From the NCBI GenBank assembly GCA_048772705.1, contig JBLWGC010000204.1, positions 111,884 through 175,883 of the forward strand: a stretch of DNA of 64,000 nucleotides, given 5' to 3'. Source of the stretch: Leidyana gryllorum EB-2025a (taxonomy: Eukaryota > Apicomplexa). The position numbers and the translations under genes were made by a program. The notes under the pieces are model-generated. The model saw only the letters and a list, made by a program, of their open reading frames with translations, made no database searches and had not been told where the DNA came from. Within the stretch, counting starts at the first letter, position 1; each line of letters opens with the position of its first letter. Of this stretch, positions 51,519 to 60,391 are shown in pieces.

Positions 51519-51680
51519 CTTCTCGAGCTCGACGCTCAGATTAGTTGTATTTTGATAAGTTCTTTCTCTGTAACATAGAGAACTGCGAGCAATGCTCGCA
51601 GATTTGTTACTGATATTTGTGTGCCTAGTTTCCTACGAGATGGTGATATTCTTCATCTTCGGGGGAGCTTTGTGCCCCCA
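51519..51680 (+). ncRNA. R4: most diverged candidate structured RNA
   Basis: SL1 GAGC/GCTC; SL2 AGTTCT/AGAACT with inner CTCT/AGAG (51558-51584); SL3 CTGCGAGC/GCTCGCAG around AAT (51583-51601), wholly different in sequence from R1-R3 yet fully paired; then AGATG/CATCT (51638-51658) and GGGGG/CCCCC (51660-51679) where SL4 falls in the others. The ATG at 51592 lies inside SL3 and opens a 68-codon hydrophobic frame, which I regard as incidental. Confidence 0.4.
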
Positions 51681-51917
51681 AGCTGACACCTCACTTGGCG
51701 GGTGCGCACAGGTCTTCTCCAGACGACAAGAATACAGCTTAGTGTGCCGACTGCTCAAAAAGGGGGGATGGGTCTCACGTTTCACAGGGGTCACGTGAGC
51801 GTCGAGGAGGACTGAGGGTCCATTTAGTGAACCGAAGGTGAGGCAGATCGGCACACAGTGGAAGGCTTTTTTTTGGAGTGGTAATACCTGTATCTGGTTT
51901 TTGACTTTGGGGTCGGA

Positions 51918-54161
51918 ATGTTTGGAAACTGGCTTCTACTGGGGACTGCGGTCCTGGCGGGGCTCAGCGGCGCTGATGACCTGTTCTATCGGAAGGAGTA
52001 TATGGGGAATGACCAGACTCTGATTCGCGACGAGAACACTACAGCCCATGTCTTGGTGTCCAATAATGCCGATATGATGCAGCGTATTTTGGTTGGATTT
52101 CCAGCCCTAAACTCTGGATCTTTCATCGAGTTGATCCCAGCGACTGGAACTGCCACACGAAAACTCATTCAACAAATTGGAGACGTGGAAACGTATGTTG
52201 ATGATGACGGCTTCAATGGAGTTGAGATTCAAGTTGTTCTCAATGGCCAGGCTCTCGTGAACGAGACTATTTTCGGATCGATCCGCATCATTCGTGACTT
52301 TGTCGAGGGAGGCGGAACGGTCCACAAAGGTGAAAATGACTTCAAGTATAAGATGTACGGACCCAACGGAGTGCCGATTAAAGGTGACGAGACTGGCCTG
52401 AAGGAACTGACATTTGTGAGAACGTTTTTCTTTGCTGAGGATGAAGTGAGGTTTACACTCCGGAGTGACAACGTTCTCTTTGACATTGGAGAGAAGAACC
52501 AGGACCCGAAGGCTCAGGTTGATATTGGACTCTGGCGTGTAACCTTGCGGCCGGCATCAGGGGTGACGGGAGTCCTCAGTATCCGAACTGGTATCAATGT
52601 CGCTCCTCCGGTCCCGATGTCACCCGTCGAGATCTTCTGGAACGCCGACCTGCTCGATCACGAGATGATCGACCAAATGGCCTTCTTGAGCTACGCTGAC
52701 GGCTTTTTGACGGGAAGTTGGAGATTTTTGACCTACTTTGGCCGGGATACCCTGTTGACCACTTATCTATTATTTGACGACTTGAGTTCCGGCATGATCG
52801 AAAACGTCCTGGTGGCCGCTCTCGGACGCGTGTCGATGTCTGCTGATGCCATGAGTGAATGGCCAACGGGTTGGGACCGCGATCGCGACACCACCGGTTT
52901 CGTTTGCCATGAAGACGAGGTCGGCGACTTTGCGAACTGGAATGGTGGCAAACCCATCACGACACACCGTGTCATGAAGTGTGACTACAAGCATGCGGAC
53001 AGCGACTATCTAATTTTGCCTCTCTTCGCTGACTTCGCTGTTCGCGAACCCGTACGTGCAAAGTCCTTGTTGGAGAAGGAGTGCGACAACGAACTGAACA
53101 AGGGCCGGAAATATGGCGACATGTTGAGAGCCAATGCCGATGCGGTGCTCCGACAGACTGCCAAATTTGCTTTCAACCCCATCTGGCAGAATCTCATCCC
53201 TATCCGTCACGAAGAAGTCGGAAACTGGCGAGACTCCACGGAAGGACTTGCCTTCACCAAGTACCCCCTCGACATCAATGCCGCCTTGGCCCCTGCTGCC
53301 CTTGCTGGAATCATCAGATTGTCGACAGCTGGCGGCTACTTATCCGATGTCTACCTGGCCGATGCTCGTACCAAGGAGGAAATGTGGAGGAGAGCCATTA
53401 ACCTCTTCAAGGTTCAAGTTCCGGGTACTCCAGCTGAGATCCGTAACAACTTGGCCAAGTATCTCGACGAAATTAGTGACTGCCCTGAGTGCATCAACAT
53501 GCTCGACGTGGAGGGAGACACGATTGAGGAATTCCTCGGTGTTGGTATCTACGCTAATGGTACCGTTTCTCCGTTGATGAACTCTGACTACGCAATGATA
53601 TTGGCCTTTGCCCCCAGCTTCCCCGGCGCTTACGTAGAGGAGGCCGCCAAAGTCGTGCGCAGCCAATGGCCTCGTGGACTGCATACCGATGCTGGAATGC
53701 TTGTCGCCAACCCCGCTTACATGTGGAACTACAACGGCACCGACACCTTCAACGGTCTGGTTCCACGTCTTGGACGTAACGGGTATCATGGCTGTGTTGT
53801 TTGGGGCTGGCAAAGTATGCTCATGGACTACGGTTTCAAGCGCTTCTTGTCCAATTCCCACATCAGCCATACCATCTTCTCGAACAGCGCCTTACAGAGG
53901 CTGTGGGATGGCATTGAGGTCGGATTGGAAGCGCAAGGGGCTGCCGAGATGTGGACGTTCAACTTTGACCCTGCCACCAACGAGACAGTCCCTGTGGACT
54001 TCTCGAGCGCGGGAACCGAGGGAAACATGGTACAGTTGTGGTCGTTCGGCGTGATGGGGAAGGAAAGGCCAGAGCCCCTTGATTGGACACCCTCCGGTGC
54101 GGGTGCCAATGTCGTTATATCCGCAGCTGGTCTCTTAGCGGCCAGTCTGCTCCTCTTATGA
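51918..54161 (+). CDS. secreted, GPI-anchor-type six-hairpin-glycosidase-like protein
   Basis: Single frame of 747 residues. It starts with a signal peptide (MFGNWLLLGTAVLAGLSGAD) and ends with a hydrophobic tail after small residues (PSGAGANVVISAAGLLAASL), the pattern of a GPI-anchor signal. The body resembles (alpha/alpha)6 six-hairpin glycosidases such as the glycogen-debranching group: GSWRFLTYFGRDTLLTTYLL matches the WRFxxxFGRDT element, EEVGNWRDSTEGL and YPLDINAALAPAAL the following acid and barrel helices. Asp/Glu in FGRDT and NWRDS are candidates for catalysis. Probable role: hydrolysis of an extracellular or wall glucan at the surface; substrate unknown. N-glycosylation sequons occur (NETIF, NGTV). 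No introns, unlike the left-hand genes. Confidence 0.65.
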   Translation: MFGNWLLLGTAVLAGLSGADDLFYRKEYMGNDQTLIRDENTTAHVLVSNNADMMQRILVGFPALNSGSFIELIPATGTATRKLIQQIGDVETYVDDDGFNGVEIQVVLNGQALVNETIFGSIRIIRDFVEGGGTVHKGENDFKYKMYGPNGVPIKGDETGLKELTFVRTFFFAEDEVRFTLRSDNVLFDIGEKNQDPKAQVDIGLWRVTLRPASGVTGVLSIRTGINVAPPVPMSPVEIFWNADLLDHEMIDQMAFLSYADGFLTGSWRFLTYFGRDTLLTTYLLFDDLSSGMIENVLVAALGRVSMSADAMSEWPTGWDRDRDTTGFVCHEDEVGDFANWNGGKPITTHRVMKCDYKHADSDYLILPLFADFAVREPVRAKSLLEKECDNELNKGRKYGDMLRANADAVLRQTAKFAFNPIWQNLIPIRHEEVGNWRDSTEGLAFTKYPLDINAALAPAALAGIIRLSTAGGYLSDVYLADARTKEEMWRRAINLFKVQVPGTPAEIRNNLAKYLDEISDCPECINMLDVEGDTIEEFLGVGIYANGTVSPLMNSDYAMILAFAPSFPGAYVEEAAKVVRSQWPRGLHTDAGMLVANPAYMWNYNGTDTFNGLVPRLGRNGYHGCVVWGWQSMLMDYGFKRFLSNSHISHTIFSNSALQRLWDGIEVGLEAQGAAEMWTFNFDPATNETVPVDFSSAGTEGNMVQLWSFGVMGKERPEPLDWTPSGAGANVVISAAGLLAASLLLL

Positions 54162-54450
54162 GCGATTGCTTTCTAATGCGACTGAACAACTTGAAGGTCA
54201 CCTCGAGGTATAACAAGTATCCCATATATTGTATATTGCCGAGAAGGAAGCAGCTCCCATACGCGAAAGAGACTCACTGACCTTCCTTTCTCCGCCTCCA
54301 TATATATATGCTTTGGTTTACTTCTTCCTGTGTCCTCAACTGAGCTAATCAACTATGTAGAGTGCCTTCTCAGAACTCCTGCCTTGTCGTATCTTCCCCG
54401 GACGCCGTTCGCGAGCCGGAAACACCGTTATTCTCACTGCTGGGACAACG

Positions 54451-54856
54451 ATGTCCAGAGTTGTGCTCACGGCCTATGATCTGACCCGAGGGCGGCTGTC
54501 GGCGCTGATTGGGGTCGACCGCTCGTGGCACGCGGCCGTCACTGTCAGACCGAGTTTTACTTTGGAGAGACGCGAAAGGAAGTCTGGCGACTGCGGGCTG
54601 CCGACTATCAGTGGCTACACGGAGTCCATATCGTCAAACCTCTAACAATGGGCTCGTCTCAGAGAACGTCGGACGACATAGATGGGTGAGCGGGGTGGGG
54701 GAAACAGTACTCTCCCCCTCCTTCCTTAGGTGGATCGAAGCTCAGCGAGATGATAAGTATAATCGGACTACAAATCACATATGGGAGAACAATTGTACTC
54801 ATTTTGCCGACGACTTCGTCAAGTTTCTGTTGGAGCCCCGCTGCTCTCTCCTGTAA
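54451..54856 (+). CDS. PPPDE/DESI-type thiol peptidase, frame break inside
   Basis: PPPDE (DeSI) proteins are papain-like deubiquitinating or deSUMOylating isopeptidases with a His-Cys pair. Exon 1 starts MSRVVLTAYDLTRGRLSALI and holds the catalytic-His region RSWHAAVTV; the next expected segment TEFYFGETRKEVW lies in another frame from about 54549, so one base is missing or two are extra near 54545-54550. That frame runs to a 44-bp intron (54686-54729), after which ENNCTHFADDFVKFLL gives the catalytic-Cys helix and ends at TAA 54854-54856. All family landmarks are in order, so the break is either a sequencing error, a recent mutation or frameshifting. It converges with F (67 bp). Confidence 0.65.
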
Positions 54857-54923
54857 CTAAGTGAACCTCCGCCAAACAGTGTTCGGTTACTTCTCGATGG
54901 AGACGGCATTACTTCATCGCTCT

Positions 54924-56953
54924 TCAAATGTTCGAAAGCTCTCTCAACAGAGCCAATCGTCTGCGCCATTCGGCCTTTTCGGCCCGCATTTCCCCACTCA
55001 AACTCTGAATCATGGTTCGCAGTTCTGTGACGTCCCGCTGAGTGGCCATTTGGGTCCTAAACTCGTTATTCCCTTCGTCCAAAGCGGTCAGCCTATCGCG
55101 TAAGACGGCCATTTCATTCTGCAGATCGCCAACGGTATTCTCTCGCAGCTCTCTGACTTCGTTCGCCATTTGGCCCCGAATTTCGGCGATTGTCCCTTCG
55201 TGATTGGCGTTGCGCTCTTCGAGTGTCGTCACCCGACCACTCAGTGCCGTCACCTCAGCACTAAGTCGGGCAATAGCCTCATTCTGCGACGCCACCCTTT
55301 GACTCAACGCTAAGTTCGCATCACTCAGCGTTGCGATCCGATCATTCTGGACGCCGTTGGAGCTTTGCAGCTGGAGACACCGTTCGCGCACTTTCTGTAT
55401 CTCCACTTCAGATTCACATTGGTGAAGTTCAAAAGCGTTCTTCAGAAGTTCGATCTCAACGTCACCGACAGCTCTGTCGCGGGGAGTCTCTGTCGCTGTG
55501 GAATCGCTCGTCGCCGTCGTCGTCGTCGTCAAGCTGCAACTGGGGGTGGCGTAGGAGGGGGGCACTGCTTTCCGGTGACTGGAAGGGCGAAGCTCACAGT
55601 GCCCTTTCGCTCGCAGTCGGGCGCCTGAAGGTAAACAGAGGCGTTGACATTCCCCTCTTTCGGTAACTCTTCGTGGATCCTTCGGGTCAATTCTGCCAAA
55701 TCTTCGAATATCGCTTTCCCTTTGTGTCGGAGATTTAAGACGTAATGATTGTCGGCGACACCTTCGGACCATTCGAAAGACTCACATTGGCGCAGGAAAT
55801 GGATCCCGCGATCTCCGGGATCGATCCGTCGGGGCTCCTCAGTACCCATTCGCATCATTGGGAACACTTTATTGTGAATTCGGGCCGCTGTGACTTTAAT
55901 TCCGGGACCCTCAGAGACTTCTGAGACGATCACATTCTCGAGACAGTAACTAGTGAAAGTTCCGCTGCCACATTGGAATTCCACATGTCGACCGGTCAAA
56001 GGCGCCTTCAACTGCACCGATCCCTCTTCGGATTGGAAGAGAAACCGCTCGCTGCATTCCAACGGGGACTCAAAGGTCGATGTCTCACTTCCGGTGGCAC
56101 AAAGGGTCAGCGGGGTAGCGATTCTCAAAGGGGAATCCTCCGTGGCCGTTGGTGTCTCCCATTCGAAGTATTGGGCTTTGAGTGTCATTTGGGTTATTCC
56201 ACTGAAAGCTTTGTCTTCCAGTATCTTTTTGGGGTTCGCAAGATTGGTTTCCTTCTGTGAAAGTTTCATCGTTCCGCGGAATTCGTAAAAGTAATGTCGT
56301 TCTTCGGGCTGTTCGCCGAGAGACAAAGTGATGATGTCCCTTCCCCAATCAATCTTCACTTCGCGGTCGAAGCGACACTGATATATACCGTAGACGGTCG
56401 GTATATCTCTCAAAGTTAGCGCCAATGTGCACAGCTTAGAGTCTCTCCCCTTTTGGATGAAATTGCTCAGCTCCGCGAACTCTGTGATATCCGGTTGAGT
56501 CGGATCACTCGCGCCGCGAGAACAGTAAAAGCTCATTGTTTGGCGCCCATTGTCGTCGGGCGCAGTGAGTGTAACTTTGTCGATGAAGTCGAGAAACTTC
56601 TGGTCATTCCGATCCCGCGGCGCTGAGGGTTCACATCGCTCAATGGTCAGTGGGAGCCAAAAGTGTGACGGTTGGTCGAATGTCCACTCGGACGCTTCAA
56701 CAGCGACAGCGCATTTGATTCCGCGACCACTCAATTTCGATTCCAATTCCTTCGTGACTTCAGCCAATGTGTGAAAGTCGAGTGACCCTTCCGTCTTTCT
56801 AATTCGCAATTCGATAGCGTTAGTGCCCTCAAAACGGAACCATTCGGCCGAGTCGCAGTGACTGAGGAATGCACTTGCAGCCGGTGACAATTCAGTGGGA
56901 GCCTCCGCCAATGGTGTTAGACTGGAAGGAGAGTGGGAGGTTTCGGTGGCCAT
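54924..56953 (-). CDS. ORFan family member F, with coiled coil and a C-run frame break
   Basis: Not recognised; paralogue of G. From ATG 56953 the frame is open to 55529; the similarity to G then continues in another frame (VEIELLKNAFELHQ) to 54924. The switch coincides with a run of six C on the minus strand (55557-55562), where one more C would restore the frame. Plan: an N-terminal segment FLSHCDSAEWFRFEG to PLTIERCE, a middle part (SFYCSRGASDPTQPDITEFA, YQCRFDREVKIDW), a second copy of the first motif FLRQCESFEWSEGV to PVTGKQC, then about 170 residues of coiled coil with repeated L-x-D-x-N-A-x-L type heptads. No signal peptide. Confidence 0.6.
55557..55562 (-). other. C6 homopolymer at the frame switch of F
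   Basis: Read on the minus strand as TGCCCCCCTCC. Adding one C joins the two halves of F in the frame expected from G. Confidence 0.55.
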
Positions 56954-57367
56954 GATGAAAGACGCACAACGCCAACCCTAAGTTGAAGAGATTGAACGAT
57001 CTGTGGGACAACAGATTTAGAGAGAGTGTCAAACGGGATTGCTCACCGCAGGGGCTGTGGGAAAAGTGGCCGTTTTCAATGTTCAATGAGATATCCCGCG
57101 GACGGTGAGAACCAATCACTTTATCTCGCTGACGATTTTGCCAAGTTTCGACAAGACTCTCTCATTTCACTCTCATATTGACGGATTTTTAGGGCCCTTT
57201 GCAGAGCGCTTTCCATAACCCTCCTCGCTCATCTCGTCTAACTAACTAACTAAACCACATTCCCCTCCGCCCTTCTTCACCTCTAATGCCCTCAGTGGGA
57301 CAACGCTCACGGCCCGTCTTGTCTCCAAGTTACCTTCGAGCGATTGCTCTTCGAGCTAAGTCGATTG
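56954..57367. other. spacer between F and G
   Basis: Nothing recognised. It should hold the F promoter and G 3' region; TAAC repeats lie at 57239-57254. Confidence 0.4.
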
Positions 57368-59272
57368 TTAGCGCCGCTCGGCCTTCGTGGGTCGCAGGTC
57401 TGCAGTCGCCGCTTCATACTCTCTAGCCCCGTGCCAAGCAGCCATCGCGTGGTGCAATGTGCTCATTTCAGCATTCATTTGGGCGATGATGCTTCTTTGG
57501 TATGCCGCCTGGTGTCTCAGCTGAGCATTTGCATCGATCAAAACGGATTGATTCGTAGTCAATTGGGCAATCAAATCCATCTGCGCGGCGAAGGCTCCTC
57601 GTAGATGGCGCCATTCCTCGTCTGATCCTCCGCTGTTCGCTTCCGTTGGACGTTGGCAGAGCTCGAAGGTGTTCTTCAGAAGCTCAATCTGGACATTCCT
57701 AGGCAGCGTGTGGGGAGGTCCCTCGACACACTCGTCTTGGGTCGTCGTCGAACTGCTCGTTGTCGCCGGCGTCAAATCACGATAACTGTTTAACGGGCAC
57801 TGCTCGCCGGTGACTTCCAGAGCGAAACTCACGGGACCCTTTCGTGCACAGTCGGGAGCCACAATGTGGACAGAGGCGCTTATCTTTCCGTCTTTCGGCA
57901 ACGCATCGCGTATCTTTTGGGTTAACTCGCCCACATCGTTGAGGATTGCTCTGCTTCCGTGTTTCAGAGTGAGTACGTAATGATTGTCGGTGGAACCTTT
58001 CGACCATTTGAAAGATTCACATTGGCGCAGGAAATGGATCCCGCGATCTCCGGGATCGATCAGTCGGGGCTCTTCAGTACCCACTCGCATCATTGGGAAC
58101 ACTTTGTTCTGAATTCGGGCCGCGGTGACTTTAATTCCGGGACCCTCAGAGACTTCTGAGACGATCACATTCTCGAGACAGTAATTAGTGAAAGTTCCGC
58201 CGCCGCACTGAAATGCCACATGTCGACCGGTCAGAGCCGCCTTCAACTCCACCGATCCCTCTTCGGAATGGAAGAGAAACCGCTCTCTGCATTCCAATGG
58301 ACACTCAAAGGTCGACGTCTCACTTCCGGTAGCGCAAAGGGTCAGCGGCATAACGATTATCAGAGGGGAATTCTCCCTGGCCGCTGGTTTCTCCCATTCG
58401 AAAGAATGGGCTTTGAATGTCATTTGGGTTATTCCGTGGAGAGCTTTGTCTGCCAGTATCCTTTTGGGGTTCACCGTACAGGTTTCCTTCTGTGAAATTG
58501 GCCTCCTTCCGCGGTATTCGTGGACGAAAGGTCGTTCTTCGGGCTGTGCGCCGAGAGAGAAAGTGAACTTTGCCCTATTCCAATCAATCTTCACTTCGCG
58601 GTCGAAGCGACACTGATATAAACCGTAGACGGTCAGTATATCTCTCAAAGTTAGCGCCAATGTGCACAGCTTAGAGTCTCTCTCCCTTTGGAGGAAGAAA
58701 TAGCTCAGCTCCGCGAACTCTCTGATATTCGGTTGTCCCGGATCACTCGCGCCGCGAGAACAGTAAAAGCTCATTGTTTGGCGCCCATTGTCGTCGGCCG
58801 CAGTGAGTGTAATTTTGTCGATGAAGTCGAGAAACTTCTGGTAATTCCGATCCCGCGGCTCTGAGGGTTCACATCGCTCAATGGTCAGTGGGAGCCAAAA
58901 GTGTGACGGTTCATCAAATGTCCACTCGAACGCTTCAACAGCGACAGCGCATTTGAAGCCCTGATTGATGATTGTCAGTCCGAAGTCTTTGGTGACTTCA
59001 CCGAATTTGTGACAGTTGAATGGTGCTGTCGTCTTTTTGATCCGTAATTCCACGGCCTGGGTATCCGAATTTCGGAACCATTGCACCGAGTCGCAGTCAT
59101 TGAGAAATGCAGTCGTCAGCGCTGGCAGCTCAATGGGCGCCTTCTCCATCAAAGTTACAACAGGAGTCTCTGGCTGAGTCACAGTGGGAGTCTCTGCTTG
59201 AGTTACAGTAGCGGGCGACTCGTTCACAGTTCCAGCAGACGGTCGCCGCAGGAGATTCCACAAGCTCGCCAT
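57368..59272 (-). CDS. ORFan family member G, intact paralogue of F
   Basis: Not recognised. 634 residues from ATG 59272 (MASLWNLLRRPSAGTVNESP); the frame is open 51 codons further upstream but F's start supports the inner ATG. An early T-Q-x-E-T-P-x-V repeat is followed by the N-terminal motif FLNDCDSVQWFRNSDT to PLTIERCE, the middle part (SFYCSRGASDPGQPNIREFA, YQCRFDREVKIDW, SETSTFECPLECRERFLF, NVIVSEVSEGPGIKVTAARI), the repeated motif FLRQCESFKWSKGS to EVTGEQC, and a shorter coiled coil (VQIELLKNTFELCQ). The two FL-x-x-C-D/E-S motif copies, about 400 residues apart, show internal duplication. Identity to F is high across the middle, so the duplication is fairly recent. Confidence 0.7.
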   Translation of the reverse strand: MASLWNLLRRPSAGTVNESPATVTQAETPTVTQPETPVVTLMEKAPIELPALTTAFLNDCDSVQWFRNSDTQAVELRIKKTTAPFNCHKFGEVTKDFGLTIINQGFKCAVAVEAFEWTFDEPSHFWLPLTIERCEPSEPRDRNYQKFLDFIDKITLTAADDNGRQTMSFYCSRGASDPGQPNIREFAELSYFFLQRERDSKLCTLALTLRDILTVYGLYQCRFDREVKIDWNRAKFTFSLGAQPEERPFVHEYRGRRPISQKETCTVNPKRILADKALHGITQMTFKAHSFEWEKPAARENSPLIIVMPLTLCATGSETSTFECPLECRERFLFHSEEGSVELKAALTGRHVAFQCGGGTFTNYCLENVIVSEVSEGPGIKVTAARIQNKVFPMMRVGTEEPRLIDPGDRGIHFLRQCESFKWSKGSTDNHYVLTLKHGSRAILNDVGELTQKIRDALPKDGKISASVHIVAPDCARKGPVSFALEVTGEQCPLNSYRDLTPATTSSSTTTQDECVEGPPHTLPRNVQIELLKNTFELCQRPTEANSGGSDEEWRHLRGAFAAQMDLIAQLTTNQSVLIDANAQLRHQAAYQRSIIAQMNAEMSTLHHAMAAWHGAREYEAATADLRPTKAERR

Positions 59273-59542
59273 ACTGCGACACTCACGAGGCAATCGGCAG
59301 AACAGACAGTGTGCTTCGATTTCTGAGCCACATTCTCTAATTCTCTCATGTGCGAAAGAGGAGACGGTGGATCGGCTGGCGCAGACCTTTATACAAATTG
59401 ACTCTCCCACCCCTCCTTCGCACAACGGACGGCAGAGCGCCAGAGCGGTACCTACGCGGCTCCCAACTGCGCAAAGATTGTTACCGGCGGCGGAGTCAGT
59501 ATGAAGTGTAACGCCACACCTCCACCTCCACCCCGCCCCGGG

Positions 59543-59704
59543 CTGTTGGATCGACCGACACTACTCGATCCAACAGAAGGATCCACCCCGAGGAGGACAT
59601 CAGTTACGCCTAAGGCGGACAATTGTCGGCGATTGACCTGAGTCAATCCGCCGGAATATGTCTGTGTCTCCGGCCGGCTCGAGGACCGGACAGAGACACA
59701 GACA
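59543..59704 (+). other. cluster of three long perfect hairpins (candidate RNA)
   Basis: Three inverted repeats in 162 bp: CTGTTGGATCGA/TCGATCCAACAG (59543-59554, 59565-59576; 12 bp, loop 10); CGATTGAC/GTCAATCG-type 7-bp stem with loop CTGA (59631-59648) enclosed by GGCGGA/TCCGCC; TGTCTGTGTCTC/GAGACACAGACA (59659-59670, 59693-59704; 12 bp) with an inner CGG/CCG part. An ACACGTGTGT core and a T5 run at 59722-59726 follow, which could end a Pol III transcript on the plus strand. No known RNA family recognised. Confidence 0.45.
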
Positions 59705-60191
59705 CGTGTGTGCTCACTTACCTTTTTGACGAACGGAACTTACGATGACTGACGATTCCACCATCTTGCGCAGCGGCAAGGTGATCCCAAGCGGGAACGA
59801 CGTAAACCTGATAGATCACATGAAGTGGCGGGCGTCAGCCTCGCCAAAAACACGTCCATGGAGGCAGGCTATCTGTATCAAGCATAAATGGTGAGTAGGC
59901 TGGAAAAGCACCTGGCTATTATAGTCTTCGGCTATCTTCAGGTGAGAGATCGGTAAAGCTCTCGATGGTTTGAGGTTCAACTGAAGGACGGTGCCGACTG
60001 CATTGGACAGCCCGGCAGAAGGTCATCGAAGGAGCGACTGCGATCATGGCTCGGTGAACCGGTATTAGTTGTACCGGTTGATTATCGGCCGGATCTGCTG
60101 GGAGGTCAACAGAAGGGCTTTGATCTTCTTCTGGATCGGTTCCTGCCTTGCTCCTGAGTCCATCTCTAGCCATCCTGCAGTTCAATCCAAG

Positions 60192-60267
60192 AAGTCATTC
60201 TAATCAGTGCCAAGCACAGGTGCGTGTTTGTCGACCCGGTGTCTCCGTGTTAGCCCGGTCGGAACAC
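60192..60267 (+). repeat. dispersed hairpin element, copy 2
   Basis: Matches 44141-44215 over about 75 bp, with AGTCA, GTGCC, AGCACA, GTGCGTGT and CCGGTGTCTCCGTGT kept. The CGACC/GGTCG arms around TGTCTCCGTGTTA differ in sequence from copy 1 but still pair, with one mismatch. Confidence 0.5.
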
Positions 60268-60391
60268 TAGATCATATCATAGCATGCAATCCAAAAACAA
60301 AAATTCTATCAAAGCAGTAGTTTAACCCTAAGGGTTGTGTCACACCTAGCTAGGGCTACGCACACCCTTTTCACTAATCACTCGGTCAAGA

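Larger units (their letters stand above)
48302..51917. other. gene-poor region carrying four R elements
   Basis: No protein gene is recognised over 3.6 kb. Open frames at 49446-49883 (145 codons) and 50885-51166 (93 codons) lack start context, introns or family resemblance. The region is dominated by elements R1-R4, annotated separately. A TATAAAA lies at 48511 and a T8 run at 51868, 43 bp before the downstream gene. Confidence 0.4.
59273..60391. other. spacer with hairpin cluster and dispersed element
   Basis: No protein gene recognised. It contains the hairpin cluster at 59543-59704 and copy 2 of the dispersed element at 60192-60267. Short minus frames here are not convincing. Confidence 0.4.

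Noticed and set aside
59712-59726. U1-like CACTTACC
   Set aside because: Seven bases by chance; equally a 5' splice-site motif on the other strand, and no U1 stem-loops follow.
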